In this document: in pieces, positions 18,260-29,679 of the stretch
Numbering within the stretch: position 1 is the first letter of the stretch
Layout of the letters: every line of letters starts with the position of its first letter
Source of the DNA: Citrobacter sp. Res13-Sevr-PEB04-36
Lineage (GTDB): Bacteria > Pseudomonadota > Gammaproteobacteria > Enterobacterales > Enterobacteriaceae
Direction of reading: 5' to 3'
DNA: 64,000 nt
NCBI RefSeq assembly: GCF_015672735.1
Contig: NZ_JADABY010000083.1
Location: 1 to 64,000, forward strand
The notes under the pieces: model-generated
Told to the model about the DNA's origin: nothing
Seen by the model: only the letters and a program-made list of their open reading frames with translations
Databases searched by the model: none
Translations under genes and position numbers: made by a program

Positions 18260-18982
18260 TTACGCTATCCGACAGGCATCCGCTTCCCAACGATATCCGA
18301 CGCCGTACACTGCGCGGATAAACGACTGTTCGGCGTCCAGCGACTCCAGCTTGCGCCGCAGGTTCTTGATATGGCTGTCGATAGTGCGGTCGGTCACGAC
18401 CCGGTAGTCATCATAGAGATGGTTAAGCAACTGTTCGCGGGAGAAGACTTTTCCCGGCTCATGCGACAACGTTTTCAGTAAGCGGAACTCCGCGGGAGTC
18501 AGATCGAGCATCTTCCCGCGCCAGGATGCCTGAAAACGGCCTTCATCGACGATGAGCGGGCTGGCAGCATCCAGTTGCTGCAGTTCGCGCAGGGGTTTAC
18601 AGCGCCGCAGGATCGTCTTCACGCGGGCGACAACTTCGCGCGGGCTGTAGGGTTTACAGATGTAGTCATCGGCACCGATCTCCAGCCCCAACAGACGGTC
18701 AATTTCTTCGATTTTGGCGGTGACCATCATGATCGGCACTTCAGAGAAACGTCGAATTTCCCGGCACAGGGTCAGGCCGTCAGTACCTGGCAACATTAGA
18801 TCCAGCAAAATCAGATCGGGTGGCGTCTGGCGCACGTATGGTAAAACCTGGTCACCGTGGTTGATGAGCGTCGGGGCATAGCTCGCGGCACGCAGGTAGT
18901 CGATAAGCAATTGTCCCAGCTTGGGTTCATCTTCCACGATCAGTATGCGCGGCGTGTTTTCATCAATGGGTAACTCTGTCAT
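18260..18982 (-). CDS. baeR: Response regulator BaeR
   Basis: OmpR-family DNA-binding regulator of the envelope-stress response; it activates mdtABCD-baeSR, acrD and spy. It has 240 residues from the ATG at 18982, the E. coli length. The receiver domain has the acidic pair in VEDEP, phospho-acceptor Asp61 in [10 protein letters not shown], and Lys in CKPYSPRE. The C-terminal winged helix carries the [16 protein letters not shown] recognition segment. The start codon overlaps the baeS stop by four bases, so the two are translationally coupled at the end of the mdt operon. Confidence 0.97.
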   Translation of the reverse strand: MTELPIDENTPRILIVEDEPKLGQLLIDYLRAASYAPTLINHGDQVLPYVRQTPPDLILLDLMLPGTDGLTLCREIRRFSEVPIMMVTAKIEEIDRLLGLEIGADDYICKPYSPREVVARVKTILRRCKPLRELQQLDAASPLIVDEGRFQASWRGKMLDLTPAEFRLLKTLSHEPGKVFSREQLLNHLYDDYRVVTDRTIDSHIKNLRRKLESLDAEQSFIRAVYGVGYRWEADACRIA

Positions 18983-20382
18983 ACATCTCTCTGTAAGTCG
19001 CGTTCCAGTGGTAATTCTACTGTAATGCTTACCCCGCCAAAAGGCGAATGGGCGGCGCGGATATGCCCATTGTGCGCCTCGACGATATTGACGCAAATCG
19101 CCAGACCCAGACCGGAGCCTCCGCTGGCGCGGTTGCGTGAACCTTCGGTGCGATAAAATCGCTCAAACAGTTTTTGCAACTGTGCATCGTTTACGCCCGG
19201 GGCTGAATCGGCGAAGGTTAACAATACCTGGCGGTCGCGTTGTTCGGCACTAATATGCAGCCCACCGCCGCTGTCAGTGTAGCGCAGGCTGTTTTCCAGC
19301 AGATTATTGAACAGTTGCATCAGGCGATCCCGGTCGCCAAACACCGTCATGCTGTCCGGCAGCGAGAGCTGTATTGTGAGACCGCGGCTGGCAAAACGTT
19401 CGCGAAATGCGCCGCTTGCCACTTCCAGTAAGGGGATCAAATCCAGGGAGGTTTTTTGGTAGGCCAGCGCGCCCTCATCAGACATCGAGAGCTGATGAAG
19501 ATCGTCCACCAGTTTGGTTAGCGTGCCCACTTCGGCCTGTAAAGAAGCCACTGACTCCGGGGTGAACTGACGAACACCATCCTGAATCGCTTCCAGTTCG
19601 CCGCGCAACACCGCCAGCGGCGTACGCAGTTCGTGAGAGATATCGGCCATAAAATCACGGCGCATCTGCTGGTTCTTTTCCAGCGTACTGGCCAACTGGT
19701 TGAAATCCTGCGCCAGTTTGCCCAGTTCATCAGTGCTGGTGGGCGCAACGCGGGTGGTGAAATCACCAGCAGCCAGTTTGTGCGTGCCGTCCACCAGACG
19801 TTTGACGGGGGCCAGCAGGCTGCGTGCCAGCGTAAACGTAGCCAGCGCCGCCAGTATTGTGGAGAGCGCGACGATAAGCCAGCTGGTGCGGCGCTGCTGT
19901 TTATCGAAATTAATATCTGTATTGCGCGTTAAACGTTCTACGGGCGAAGCGATGATGGCACCCACTTCGATCCCGTTAACCGTTATCGGGCGGCGCGTGC
20001 CGTCGCCGGGAACCGGACCTCGTGGGCCGACCAGCACGCGGGCGTTTTGGTCGATGACCCAAAACTGGGTACGCCACCCATGCGGTGGCATACCGGGGCC
20101 TTGCTTGTCATCGTTGTTGTCGTGTTCAAAAGAACGCAGGATCTGAAAGACAAAGCGATCGTTATTGCGCAGAAACCGCCAGTTGCCGTGCTGTTGATAT
20201 TGTTCGCCCAGCGCGTCGCTCAGCATTTGTAGCCGCTGTTCGTTACCGTGTTTGATGTAGTCAATAAACCCGCGTTCGAAGCTTACCCGTACGGCCCAGT
20301 GCATGCTGATCAGCAACACAATGCAGGTGGCGAAAATTGCCAGAAACAGTTTGCCGGTTATTCCGGGCCGCCATAACTTCAT
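18979..20382 (-). CDS. baeS: Sensor histidine kinase BaeS
   Basis: Inner-membrane sensor kinase that responds to misfolded envelope proteins, indole and other envelope stress and phosphorylates BaeR. It has 467 residues. A first membrane segment spans about 11-30, a periplasmic sensor domain about 31-166, a second membrane segment about 167-187, then HAMP, a HisKA domain with phospho-acceptor His250 in [11 protein letters not shown], and an ATPase domain with N box ([11 protein letters not shown]), G1 (DSAPGVND) and G2 (GGSGLGLAI). It overlaps mdtD by one base and baeR by four. Confidence 0.97.
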   Translation of the reverse strand: MKLWRPGITGKLFLAIFATCIVLLISMHWAVRVSFERGFIDYIKHGNEQRLQMLSDALGEQYQQHGNWRFLRNNDRFVFQILRSFEHDNNDDKQGPGMPPHGWRTQFWVIDQNARVLVGPRGPVPGDGTRRPITVNGIEVGAIIASPVERLTRNTDINFDKQQRRTSWLIVALSTILAALATFTLARSLLAPVKRLVDGTHKLAAGDFTTRVAPTSTDELGKLAQDFNQLASTLEKNQQMRRDFMADISHELRTPLAVLRGELEAIQDGVRQFTPESVASLQAEVGTLTKLVDDLHQLSMSDEGALAYQKTSLDLIPLLEVASGAFRERFASRGLTIQLSLPDSMTVFGDRDRLMQLFNNLLENSLRYTDSGGGLHISAEQRDRQVLLTFADSAPGVNDAQLQKLFERFYRTEGSRNRASGGSGLGLAICVNIVEAHNGHIRAAHSPFGGVSITVELPLERDLQRDV

Positions 20383-21794
20383 CAGGTGCTCCTTTTACGC
20401 CGTGAAATCACCGCGTTGGCTTGCGTGTCGTTTGGCACGCGGGCAAAAATAATCGCTGGCAGCGCAATAATCAGGGCAATACACAGCCAGGTGTACATAA
20501 AGACGGTATGGGTGGTGCCGCTGTCGAGGGCGATATGTTGTTGACCAAACATGCCCAGCAGCAAGCCTGCGATGGTTACCCCGATACTCATCGACAGCTG
20601 CATGATCATCGACAGCAGGCTGTTGCCGCTGCTGGCGAGGTTGTCAGGTAAGTCTTTTAAGGTCAGGGTGTTCATCGATGAAAAACGGGTGGAGTTGACC
20701 ATGCCTTGTAAGAACAGCACGAAGGGCAGCACGTAATACCAGCCTAGCAGCGCAGTGGTCATCAGCAACAGGCTAACCAGTGACAGGCCCAGCGTGGTGG
20801 CAACCAGCACCCGGCGATAACCGAACCGATTGACGACCTGAACCACAATACGCTTCATGCCCATGCTGCCCAGCACCATCGGGATCATCATCAGCCCGGC
20901 ATGAAACGGTGAAAAACCCAGCCCAATCTGCAAAAACACCGGCGTCATAAACGGCAACATACCGCTGCCAATGCGCCCGGCAAAGCTGCCAAGCAGGCCT
21001 AATGAGAAGGTGGGGGTGCGAAACAGATGCAGACTGAACAGCGCGCGTGGGTTGTTTCTGGCGTGTCTGATATACAGGATGATTGCCAGTATGCCGCTGA
21101 TAACCAGCGCCGCCAGCGTAATGTCCGAGATCCCGCTGCCTTTGCTGCCATCCAGCGCCAGCGTCAGTACCGCCATGCCAACGGCCAGCAGCAAAAATCC
21201 CGAAAGATCGAAGCGTCGGGTTTGCAGGGTGTAGTTGGGCATCAGCATTAAGGTGGCTATTGCCCCGACAATGCCGACCGGAATATTAATCAGAAAAATC
21301 CAGTGCCAGGAGGCGTACTCCACCAGAATGCCGCCCAACGCCGGACCGAGCAATGGGCCAATTTGCCCGGGTAAAGTAACGAAGGTCATTGCCGCCATAT
21401 ACTGCTCGCGTGGGACGATTTTCATCACCGTCAACCTGCCAACCGGTACCATCATCGCACCGCCGACGCCCTGTAACACGCGGGCCATTACCAGCTCATT
21501 AAGCGTGCTGGACCCGGCACAAAAAAGCGATCCCAGCGTGAACAGGATGATGGCGGTGAAGAAAATATTACGTACGCCGATCTTGTCCGCCAGCCAGCCG
21601 CTGGCGGGTAGCATCACTGCCACAGTCAAGACATATGACACAATGACCATATGCATATGCAACGGGCTTTCCCCGAGGCTTTTGGCCATTGAAGGAAGTG
21701 CGGTGTTGACGATGGTGGTATCCAGCGATTGCATAAAAAAGCCGAATGCCACAATCCAAAGCTGCCAGCGGGTGCTGTCGGGAAGTTCTGTCAT
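20382..21794 (-). CDS. mdtD: MFS transporter MdtD (IceT-like)
   Basis: A 470-residue major facilitator of the DHA2 (14-helix) type. Its Salmonella orthologue, IceT, exports citrate and iron-citrate and is induced with the Bae regulon. Motif C-like and motif A-like segments are present ([12 protein letters not shown] near residue 63). It does not need MdtABC for its own activity, but is co-transcribed between mdtC and baeS and overlaps both, by four bases and one base. The substrate in this organism is inferred from the orthologue only. Confidence 0.93.
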   Translation of the reverse strand: MTELPDSTRWQLWIVAFGFFMQSLDTTIVNTALPSMAKSLGESPLHMHMVIVSYVLTVAVMLPASGWLADKIGVRNIFFTAIILFTLGSLFCAGSSTLNELVMARVLQGVGGAMMVPVGRLTVMKIVPREQYMAAMTFVTLPGQIGPLLGPALGGILVEYASWHWIFLINIPVGIVGAIATLMLMPNYTLQTRRFDLSGFLLLAVGMAVLTLALDGSKGSGISDITLAALVISGILAIILYIRHARNNPRALFSLHLFRTPTFSLGLLGSFAGRIGSGMLPFMTPVFLQIGLGFSPFHAGLMMIPMVLGSMGMKRIVVQVVNRFGYRRVLVATTLGLSLVSLLLMTTALLGWYYVLPFVLFLQGMVNSTRFSSMNTLTLKDLPDNLASSGNSLLSMIMQLSMSIGVTIAGLLLGMFGQQHIALDSGTTHTVFMYTWLCIALIIALPAIIFARVPNDTQANAVISRRKRST

Positions 21795-24700
21795 AAGTCT
21801 GCTACCGGGTTGCTGTTTTTACGTGAAAAACGCACACGCAGACGGTCGAAAAAGAGATACACCACCGGGGTGGTGTACAGCGTCAGCAGTTGGCTCACTA
21901 CCAGCCCGCCGACGATGGTTATCCCCAACGGCTGGCGTAGTTCTGAGCCGTCGCCAGCTGAGAACACCAGCGGCAGTGCGCCAAAGAGTGCTGCCAGCGT
22001 GGTCATCATGATAGGACGAAAACGCAGCAGGCAGGCCTGGAAAATCGCCTCTTCCGGCGTTAGTTTGCCGTTTCTCTGCGCCTCAAGTGCAAAGTCGACC
22101 ATCATGATGGCGTTTTTCTTCACAATGCCAATTAATAGCATAATCCCTATCAGGGCGATTAGGCTGAACGGGGCATTGAACAGCTCCAGCGCCAGTAGCG
22201 CACCCACCCCGGCAGAAGGCAGCGTTGAGAGGATTGTTAGCGGATGAACGTAACTTTCATACAGCATGCCCAGCACGATATAGACCGTGGCGATGGCGGC
22301 GATAATCAGGATCACCTGTGAGTTCATCGTGTCCTGGAAAACCTGTGCTGTACCGGCAAAACTGCCGCGCACCGTTGGGGGAACGCCAAGCTGGGTCATG
22401 GTTCGATTAATGGCTTCTGTGGCCTCAGAAAGCGACGCGCCGGTCGGCAGGTTAAATGACACGGTTGAGGCGGCAGACAGTCCCTGATGGTTCACTGACA
22501 GTGGGGCGTTCGCTGGTTGCCATTTGGCAAAATACGACAGCGGTATCGCCTTACCGTCGCTATTAATAACGAACATTTTATCCAGCGCGCTGATGTCCTG
22601 GGTGTAGCGCGGGTCGACCTCCATCACCACTTTGTACTGATTCATCGGCTGGTAGATGGTTGATATTTGCCGCTGACCAAACGCGTTATTCAGCAGGCTG
22701 TTGGCGGCTTCGACGTCGATCCCCAGACGTGACATGGTGTCCCGGTCGTAGGTCAGATTCATCTCTGCGCCGTTGTCCTGCTGATCGGAGTTGACGTCAG
22801 CCAGTTGGGGCAGGGTGGCTAACGCTTTACGGATTTTCGGTTCCCATTCCCGTAATGCGGCAAGATCGTCCGACAGCAGCGTGTACTGGTAGCTGGCGTT
22901 GGCTTGCCGACCCCCGACGCGAATATCCTGCACCGCCATCAGAAACAGGTTCGCCCCCGGCTCTTTGGCTAACTTCACGCGCAGGCGGTCGATCACCTGC
23001 TGAGCGGTTTGCTGGCGTTCTCCGCGCGGTTTCAGGGTAATGAACATCATGCCGCTGTTAACGCGGGAGCCGCCGGTAAAACCGGTGACGTTATCCACCG
23101 CCGGATCGTCACGGATGATCTTCATAAAATCCTGCAACTTCCCGCGCATGGCCTGAAACGAAATGCTTTGGTCGGCCTGGATCCCGCCCATCAGGACGCC
23201 GGTGTCCTGCTCCGGGAAAAAGGTTTTGGGGATAGAAATATACAGCCAGACGTTGAGCGCGATGGTTGCCAGTAATACCACGCCCACCATTCGGGTATGG
23301 CGTAACACCCACTGCAGCGAGGTAGCGTAACTTTGTTGCAGGGCAACCAGCACCCGGCCAAATCCTCGCTTACGAGACTGTTCACGTGGGGCGCTGGATT
23401 TGAGCATCCAGCCGCACATCATTGGCGTGAGCGTCAGCGAGACCAGCAGTGAAATCCCGATGGCAACTGACAGGGTCACGGCAAATTCCCGCAGTAATCG
23501 TCCCGGTAGACCGCCCATTAACAGCAGCGGCAGGAAGACCGCCACCAGCGACAGGCTCATGGAGAGCACCGTAAATCCGACCTCGCGCGTACCCTGTAAC
23601 GCCGCCTGGAGCGGCTTCATTCCCGCTTCCAGGTGCCGGGATATATTTTCCAGCACCACGATGGCGTCATCGACCACAAACCCGGTGGCAATGGTCAGCG
23701 CCATTAGCGACAGGTTGTTCAGGCTGAATCCACACAGATACATGGCGGCAAACGTGCCTATCAGCGAGACGGGCACTGCCACGGCGGGGATCAGCGTCGC
23801 TCGCCCGGAACGCAGGAAGACAAACACCACCAGGATAACCAGCGCCACGGAGATAATCAGCGTCTGCTCCACCTCTTCCAGCGACGCTCGAATGGTCGGC
23901 GAACGATCCTGGGCAATTTGCAAATCAATGGCGGCCGGGATCAGCGTTTGTAACTCCGGCAATTTGGCCCGGATGCTGTCCACCGTCTGGATAATATTGG
24001 CTTCCGGTAGTTTGCGGATTATCAACAAAATGGCCGGCTTGGCATTGGTCATCCCGGCGTTACGTACGTCCTGCACAGAGTCAGTGATAGAGGCGATGTC
24101 ACCCAGACGTACGGCCGCACCGTTGTTGTAGTGAATAATCAGCGGTTGATATTCTGCCGCAGTTTTGAGCTCGTCGTTGGTTTGCACCTGCCAGCGGCGG
24201 GTTTCATCTTCCAGCGCGCCCTGCGGTTGACGTACGTTGGCGCTATTGATTGCGCTACGTACGTCATCCAGCGAGACGCCCTGGTTAAACAGTGCCTGCG
24301 GGTTCAGGCCAACGCGCACGGCGGGCAGGGAGCTGCCGCCGACGTCGACGTCACCAACGCCGTCGATTTGGGCGATGGTTTGTGCCAGTTGAGTTGAGGC
24401 AAAATCGTACAGCTCACCCTGAGAATAGGTATCCGAGGTTAGCGTCAGGATCATGATAGGTGCGTCAGACGGGTTCGCCTTCCGGTACGTCGGTCGGCTG
24501 GGCATTCCGCTGGGGAGCAGACTTTGGGCGGCGTTAATGGCGGCCTGAACGTCCCGCGCCGCGCCGTTGATGTCGCGATCAAACGTAAACTCAAGAATAA
24601 TACGTGTGCTGCCAAGCGAACTGCTCGACGTCATTTCATTCACGCCCGAGATGCGCCCGAGCGAGCGCTCCAGCGGCGTGGCGACGGACGACGCCATCGT

Positions 24701-24871
24701 TTCAGGTGACGCTCCCGGCAGCGATGCGCTGACCATGATCACCGGGAAATCCACCTGTGGCAGCGGCGCGACCGGTAACAAGCGAAAGCCCAGAATGCCG
24801 CACAGGGTAATAGCGACGGAAAGGAGAATGGTCGCTACCGGACGATGAATGAAGAGAGCAAAAAATTTCAT
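21791..24871 (-). CDS. mdtC: RND efflux pump subunit MdtC
   Basis: A 1026-residue RND transporter. It assembles with MdtB as a B2C heterotrimer that, with MdtA and TolC, exports bile salts, novobiocin and other compounds using the proton gradient. It has the 12-helix RND plan with two large periplasmic loops. The proton-relay Asp residues are in helix 4 ([10 protein letters not shown]). The four conserved RND motifs are present, including the N-terminal FIHRPVAT and [12 protein letters not shown]. It starts one base after the mdtB stop. Confidence 0.96.
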   Translation of the reverse strand: MKFFALFIHRPVATILLSVAITLCGILGFRLLPVAPLPQVDFPVIMVSASLPGASPETMASSVATPLERSLGRISGVNEMTSSSSLGSTRIILEFTFDRDINGAARDVQAAINAAQSLLPSGMPSRPTYRKANPSDAPIMILTLTSDTYSQGELYDFASTQLAQTIAQIDGVGDVDVGGSSLPAVRVGLNPQALFNQGVSLDDVRSAINSANVRQPQGALEDETRRWQVQTNDELKTAAEYQPLIIHYNNGAAVRLGDIASITDSVQDVRNAGMTNAKPAILLIIRKLPEANIIQTVDSIRAKLPELQTLIPAAIDLQIAQDRSPTIRASLEEVEQTLIISVALVILVVFVFLRSGRATLIPAVAVPVSLIGTFAAMYLCGFSLNNLSLMALTIATGFVVDDAIVVLENISRHLEAGMKPLQAALQGTREVGFTVLSMSLSLVAVFLPLLLMGGLPGRLLREFAVTLSVAIGISLLVSLTLTPMMCGWMLKSSAPREQSRKRGFGRVLVALQQSYATSLQWVLRHTRMVGVVLLATIALNVWLYISIPKTFFPEQDTGVLMGGIQADQSISFQAMRGKLQDFMKIIRDDPAVDNVTGFTGGSRVNSGMMFITLKPRGERQQTAQQVIDRLRVKLAKEPGANLFLMAVQDIRVGGRQANASYQYTLLSDDLAALREWEPKIRKALATLPQLADVNSDQQDNGAEMNLTYDRDTMSRLGIDVEAANSLLNNAFGQRQISTIYQPMNQYKVVMEVDPRYTQDISALDKMFVINSDGKAIPLSYFAKWQPANAPLSVNHQGLSAASTVSFNLPTGASLSEATEAINRTMTQLGVPPTVRGSFAGTAQVFQDTMNSQVILIIAAIATVYIVLGMLYESYVHPLTILSTLPSAGVGALLALELFNAPFSLIALIGIMLLIGIVKKNAIMMVDFALEAQRNGKLTPEEAIFQACLLRFRPIMMTTLAALFGALPLVFSAGDGSELRQPLGITIVGGLVVSQLLTLYTTPVVYLFFDRLRVRFSRKNSNPVADL

Positions 24872-27800
24872 TTACGCGTCCTCTTCCTGACGCGGAAAGC
24901 GGTTTTTCACGTACAACGACAGTCGGTCAAACAGCAAGTAGATCACCGGCGTGGTGAACAGGGTTAACACCTGACTGACCAGTAGCCCGCCGACCATGCC
25001 AATGCCTAATGGGCGACGTAACTCTGCGCCCACGCCGGTACTTAACATCAGCGGTAACGCCCCCAGTAGCGCTGCCAGCGTGGTCATCAGGATCGGGCGA
25101 AAACGCAGCAGGCACGCCTGGAATATGGCGTCGCGCGGCGCCATGCCCTGTTCGCGCTCAGCGGCAAGGGCAAAGTCGATCATCATGATGGCGTTTTTCT
25201 TGACGATACCGATCAGCAAAATAATGCCGATGATCGCGATAACGTCCAGTTCACTACCGGCAATCATCAGCGCCAGCAGTGCCCCGACGCCCGCCGTCGG
25301 CAGCGTGGAGAGAATGGTTACCGGGTGAATAAAGCTCTCATACAGCACGCCGAGCACGATATACATCGCGACGACCGCCGCCACAATCAGCCAGATGGTG
25401 TTGCCGAGCGCGGCCTGGAAGGCCAGCGTACTGCCCTGGAACTGGGTGGTAATACTTGACGGCAGGTCCAGCGTTTTTTCCGCCTGCAGTATTGCCTCTA
25501 CCGCATCGCCCAGCGAGTGGTCATCCGGCACGTTGAACGAGATGGTGGTGACCGGGAACTGATCGAGATGGTTAATCGACAGCGGGGCAAAACGCTGCTC
25601 AATGCTGGCGATGGTGCTAAGCGGGACGATCCCGCCGTCGCTGCTGGTCAGGCGAATGGTGTCCAACGCGGAAAGCCCCGGCGCGCTGGTGGTGTCATGT
25701 TCCAACACCACCCGATACTGGTTTGCCTGGGTGTAAATGGTTGAAATCAGCCGCTGTCCGAAAGCGTTGTACAGCGCGTTATCGACATCTGCCATGCTGA
25801 TGCCTAAACGACTGGCGCTGTCGCGATTAACATTTACATAGGCTACCAGACCCTGGTCCTGCCAGTCGCTACTGACATCAGACAGCTGCGGCAACTGCTG
25901 CAGTTTTTCCAACAACTGCGGTACCCAGGTGCTGAGGGCGTCCAGCGAGGTGGCCTGCAGCGTAAACTGATACTGGGTGCGGCTTACCTGCGTATCAATG
26001 GTCAGATCTTGGGTGGGCTGGAGATAGAGGTCGACGCCGGGCACGTTATCCACCGCATCCTGCAGGCGGGTGATGACCTTTTGCACGCGGTCATCGCGTT
26101 CATCCAGCGGTTTAAGGTTAATTTGCAGGCGCGCGCTGTTCAGCGCCGGATTGGTGCCGTCAACGCCGACGAACGCGGTCAGGCTTTCCACTGCCGGGTC
26201 CTTAAGGATCACATCAGAAACCTGACGCTGGCGCTGAGCCATGCTGGCAAATGAGCTGGACTGCGGTGCCTGCAACGTGCCCTGAATAATGCCGTTATCC
26301 TGGGTCGGGAAGAAGCCTTTCGGAATAACGACCCACAGCATCACGCTTAACGCCAGCGTGCCGAGCGCTACGCTTAGCGTCAGCCACGGGTGGCTAAGCA
26401 CTTTTGCCAACCAGTGCCCGTATCCGGCAATGACGCGCTCAAACATTTTTTCTGAGGCGCGGGAGAAGCGGTTTTGCTTGCGCAACGACGCCTGGCTGAG
26501 CATACGGGCGCACATCATCGGCGTGAGGGTCAGTGATACGACGGCGGAGATCAAAATTGCCACCGCCAGCGTGACGGCGAATTCGCGGAACAATCGCCCG
26601 ACGATATCGCCCATAAACAACAACGGGATCAGCACTGCAATGAGGGAGAATGTGAGGGAGATGATGGTAAAACCAATCTCGCCTGCACCTTTCAGGGCGG
26701 CGGTCAGCGGCTTTTCCCCTTTTTCGATATAGCGCGAAATATTCTCAATAACCACAATGGCGTCATCGACCACAAAACCCGTGGCGATGGTCAGCGCCAT
26801 CAGGGTCAGGTTATTGATCGAGAAATCAAGGAATACCATTACCGCAAAGGTGCCAATCAGCGACAGCGGTACGGCGACCGCGGGAATAATCGTGGCCGGT
26901 ATATTGCGCAGGAACAGGTAAATAATCATCACTACCAGCGCAATCGCCAGCATCAGTTCAAACTGGGTGTCGGAAACGGAAGCACGAATGTTGGTTGTAC
27001 GATCTGAAAGCACCGTGACATTGACCGATTTTGGCAGGCTTTCTGTTAGCGCAGGCAGCATCTGGCGAATGCTGTCCGCGGTGGAGATAATGTTCGCACC
27101 AGGCTGGCGCTGAACGTTCATCACGATAGCTTGTTGCTTATTGGCCCACGCACCCAGCCAGCTGTTTTCCGCCCCTTGCTCGACGGTTGCGACATCGCCG
27201 AGGCGCACTGGCGCACCGTTTTTATAGGCAATGATTAACTGACGATACTCATCGGCAGACTGCATCTGGTCGTTGGCGGACAGAGTGACGGCGCGCGTTG
27301 GGCCATCCAGGCTACCTTTGGCTGAATTGACGTTGGCGCCGGTGATGGCGGTGCGGACGGTTTCGCTGGTCAGCCCTAACGCGGCAATGGCCTGTGCGTT
27401 AAGCTTCACGCGTACGGCCGGTCGTTGTCCGCCTGACAGCGTCACCAGACCCACGCCGGAGACCTGGGAAATTTTCTGCGCCACGCGGGTTTCGACCATA
27501 TCTTCCACCTGCGTCATCGGCATGGCGGTAGAGGTCACCGCCAGCGTCATGATCGGCGGATCCGCCGGGTTCACTTTGCTATACACCGGTGGGTTAGGCA
27601 GATCGCTCGGTAATAAATTGGTCGCGGCGTTAATTGCGGCCTGGACTTCCTGTTCGGCGACGTCCAGCGGCAGCGTAAGCTGGAACTGTAATGTCACCAC
27701 TGATGCACCACCGGAGCTTTGTGAGGACATCTGTTTCAGGCCAGACATCTGTCCAAACTGGCGCTCAAGCGGAGCAGTAACGGCAGAAGTCATCACATCC

Positions 27801-27994
27801 GGGCTGGCGCCTGGGTAGAGCGTCACCACTTGAATGGTCGGGTAATCCACTTCCGGCAACGCCGCGATGGGCAGGAAGCGATAGCCGATAATCCCGGCGA
27901 GTAAAATCGCTACCATCAGCAGCGTGGTGGCGACAGGGCGCAGAATAAACAGGCGCGATGGGCCGCCTGTGTTGTCCGGAGGTAACGCCTGCAT
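24872..27994 (-). CDS. mdtB: RND efflux pump subunit MdtB
   Basis: A 1040-residue RND transporter, partner of MdtC in the heterotrimeric pump. In E. coli MdtB carries out proton translocation while MdtC is the main drug-binding subunit. Here the helix-4 motif [21 protein letters not shown] and the motif [13 protein letters not shown] are intact. The N-terminus contains [15 protein letters not shown], the usual RND beginning; about ten residues stand before it, as in E. coli. The stop of mdtA overlaps its start by one base. MdtB and MdtC are similar in sequence, indicating an old tandem duplication. Confidence 0.96.
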   Translation of the reverse strand: MQALPPDNTGGPSRLFILRPVATTLLMVAILLAGIIGYRFLPIAALPEVDYPTIQVVTLYPGASPDVMTSAVTAPLERQFGQMSGLKQMSSQSSGGASVVTLQFQLTLPLDVAEQEVQAAINAATNLLPSDLPNPPVYSKVNPADPPIMTLAVTSTAMPMTQVEDMVETRVAQKISQVSGVGLVTLSGGQRPAVRVKLNAQAIAALGLTSETVRTAITGANVNSAKGSLDGPTRAVTLSANDQMQSADEYRQLIIAYKNGAPVRLGDVATVEQGAENSWLGAWANKQQAIVMNVQRQPGANIISTADSIRQMLPALTESLPKSVNVTVLSDRTTNIRASVSDTQFELMLAIALVVMIIYLFLRNIPATIIPAVAVPLSLIGTFAVMVFLDFSINNLTLMALTIATGFVVDDAIVVIENISRYIEKGEKPLTAALKGAGEIGFTIISLTFSLIAVLIPLLFMGDIVGRLFREFAVTLAVAILISAVVSLTLTPMMCARMLSQASLRKQNRFSRASEKMFERVIAGYGHWLAKVLSHPWLTLSVALGTLALSVMLWVVIPKGFFPTQDNGIIQGTLQAPQSSSFASMAQRQRQVSDVILKDPAVESLTAFVGVDGTNPALNSARLQINLKPLDERDDRVQKVITRLQDAVDNVPGVDLYLQPTQDLTIDTQVSRTQYQFTLQATSLDALSTWVPQLLEKLQQLPQLSDVSSDWQDQGLVAYVNVNRDSASRLGISMADVDNALYNAFGQRLISTIYTQANQYRVVLEHDTTSAPGLSALDTIRLTSSDGGIVPLSTIASIEQRFAPLSINHLDQFPVTTISFNVPDDHSLGDAVEAILQAEKTLDLPSSITTQFQGSTLAFQAALGNTIWLIVAAVVAMYIVLGVLYESFIHPVTILSTLPTAGVGALLALMIAGSELDVIAIIGIILLIGIVKKNAIMMIDFALAAEREQGMAPRDAIFQACLLRFRPILMTTLAALLGALPLMLSTGVGAELRRPLGIGMVGGLLVSQVLTLFTTPVIYLLFDRLSLYVKNRFPRQEEDA

Positions 27995-29241
27995 CAGGAG
28001 CGTGCTCCTTTTTTGCCGTACTCGCGTGCGGTGGCTTTATCGTTTGTGGCTGTGGCGGTATGCGCCTCCACAACGTCAACTTTTGCCCCTTCCGTCAGAC
28101 GGTCAATACCGTCAGTAATGACGCGATCGCCTGCCGACAGTCCGGCGGTAATCACCACTTTTTGACTGTCCTGAATACCCGGTTTGACCAGATGTTTGCT
28201 GACTTTATTCTCTGTATTCAGCACCCAGACAAAGTGACCTTCATTGCCCATTTGTAAGGCCGCAGTGGGGATCACGATGGCGTTTTGTTCGGTGTCGACC
28301 AGCATGCGGGCGTTAACGAACTGGTTCGGAAACAGCGTGTCGTCCTGATTGTTAAAACGGGCTTTTGCTTTAATGGTGCCGGTGGTGGCGTCAATCTGGT
28401 TGTCGAGGCTCAGCAGCACACCTTCGCTGAGTTTCTGCGAATTGGTACGATCCCAGGCCTCGACCTTCAGCGCGGTACCCGTTTTTTGTGCCCGCTGCAC
28501 GGTCGCAATATCGTTTTCAGGTAAGGTGAAGATCAGGTCGATGGGATGGGTTTGTGTAATGACGACAATCCCGGTGGTATCGCCGCTGGATATTTGGTTA
28601 CCCACGTCGACCAGTTTCAGGCCGACACGGCCATCGACAGGGGCGGTGATGCGACTCCAGTCGAGCTGCAACTGGGCGCTGGCGACGCTGGCTTCATCGG
28701 CTTTAATCGTCCCTTGCGTTTCGTTCACCAGCGCCTGCTGAGCATCCAGTTCCTGACGGGAGACCAGATTGGTTTTAACCAGTTGCTGATAGCGGGCCAG
28801 GTCGCGACGGGCATTTGCCAGCGTAGCGGTATCTTTGGCTAACTGTCCCTGCGCCTGGGCAAGGGCGACTTTGAACTGGCTGGGGTCTATTTCAGCCAGC
28901 AGGTCGCCAGCTTTGACCTGCTGTCCTTCCTGAAAGTGTAACGCGATAAGCTGACCGTCTACCCGACTGCGAACCGTTGCGGTATTCGCGGCCGTCACGG
29001 TGCCCAGTCCCGTCAGGTAGCGCGGAACGGCTTGTTCAGTGGCGGTGGCTACCTGCACGGGGGCTAACGGACCAGAACGCATTCCGCGACGCCCTGAGCC
29101 TGCGGCGTGCTGGGCTTGCCCGGTTGCACCGGGGGGGGGCCCCTGAGATTCACTGCGGCTGTGCCAGAACCAAAATGCTGCGATGGCCGCCACGACGGTC
29201 ACGATTGCTATCACCCAGCGGGATTTGTTACTGCCTTTCAT
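27994..29241 (-). CDS. mdtA: Periplasmic adaptor MdtA
   Basis: Membrane-fusion protein joining the MdtBC pump to TolC. It has 415 residues. An N-terminal membrane segment (about residues 8-26) is followed by a low-complexity linker, a lipoyl half ([16 protein letters not shown]), a coiled-coil hairpin rich in Ala, Gln and Leu, the second lipoyl half ([16 protein letters not shown]) and the beta-barrel and membrane-proximal domains. The linker contains a run of nine C (29131-29139, coding strand) encoding Gly-Pro-Pro-Pro; a change in its length would shift the frame near codon 38. It is the first gene of mdtABCD-baeSR. A BaeR box lies upstream. Confidence 0.96.
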   Translation of the reverse strand: MKGSNKSRWVIAIVTVVAAIAAFWFWHSRSESQGPPPGATGQAQHAAGSGRRGMRSGPLAPVQVATATEQAVPRYLTGLGTVTAANTATVRSRVDGQLIALHFQEGQQVKAGDLLAEIDPSQFKVALAQAQGQLAKDTATLANARRDLARYQQLVKTNLVSRQELDAQQALVNETQGTIKADEASVASAQLQLDWSRITAPVDGRVGLKLVDVGNQISSGDTTGIVVITQTHPIDLIFTLPENDIATVQRAQKTGTALKVEAWDRTNSQKLSEGVLLSLDNQIDATTGTIKAKARFNNQDDTLFPNQFVNARMLVDTEQNAIVIPTAALQMGNEGHFVWVLNTENKVSKHLVKPGIQDSQKVVITAGLSAGDRVITDGIDRLTEGAKVDVVEAHTATATNDKATAREYGKKGARS

Positions 29242-29294
29242 TGTTATAAGTTTCTCATCCTGAAACGTTTCGCGGAATGATACTAGTTTAGCCA

Positions 29295-29312
29295 GCGATC
29301 AAGGGAGAAAAA
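29295..29312 (-). promoter_or_regulatory. BaeR box of the mdtABCD-baeSR operon
   Basis: On the reverse strand TTTTTCTCCCTTGATCGC matches 14 of 18 positions of the E. coli BaeR box (TTTTTCTCC-ATDATTGGC). It ends about 54 bases before the mdtA start, which fits a site just upstream of the promoter. Confidence 0.7.
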
Positions 29313-29477
29313 TGGAGGAATTATGAAACACTGTCGGGATTCGTCTGAATGACGACGCGGCTTTGCGAGGCGTTACGCAACAATGGGCGGTGAAAATCGC
29401 CAACGCGGAAGAGTGAGATAGAGTGCGGACAAGGCAAAAGGAGGTCAGCCAGAGATTTCAGCCGGACGCTGAAACGG

Positions 29478-29616
29478 GAAAGCCCCTCCCGAGGAAGGGG
29501 CTCAAAAAAAGGAAAGGGTTATGATGAAGTACGTCATCATACTGGTGATACTCTTAGTCATTAGCTTACCGGCTTACTAAGACACCAGGGGGAGGGGAAA
29601 CCTTCCCTAACCCTCA
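29478..29616 (-). ncRNA. sib: Sib antitoxin RNA
   Basis: Antisense RNA covering the whole ibs frame. The promoter at 29623-29651 predicts a start near 29616. A GC-rich hairpin (GAGCCCCTTCC / GGAGGGGCTTT) ends it near 29478. That gives about 139 bases, the usual Sib size. Sib RNAs pair with the ibs mRNA and block its translation. In E. coli sibA and sibB lie at this same position beside mdtA. Boundaries are inferred. Confidence 0.75.
29521..29580 (+). CDS. ibs: Ibs toxic peptide (type I toxin)
   Basis: A 19-residue hydrophobic peptide, MMKYVIILVILLVISLPAY, differing at a few positions from the E. coli Ibs peptides. Ibs peptides insert in the inner membrane and, when overproduced, collapse its potential. 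The start has an AAAGGG ribosome binding site close upstream. The Sib RNA is encoded on the opposite strand over the full frame. Only one copy is visible in this interval, whereas E. coli K-12 has two (ibsA, ibsB). Confidence 0.85.
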   Translation: MMKYVIILVILLVISLPAY

Positions 29617-29622
29617 CTCCTG

Positions 29623-29651
29623 ACCATAAGCCACAGTCACGATGATGTCAA
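29623..29651 (-). promoter_or_regulatory. Promoter of sib
   Basis: On the reverse strand a perfect -35 TTGACA (29651-29646), a 17-base spacer and a -10 TATGGT (29628-29623) point to constitutive sigma-70 transcription of the antitoxin RNA. Confidence 0.75.
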
Positions 29652-29679
29652 TACGCACACTTTTCAGCCTGCGAGCTGC

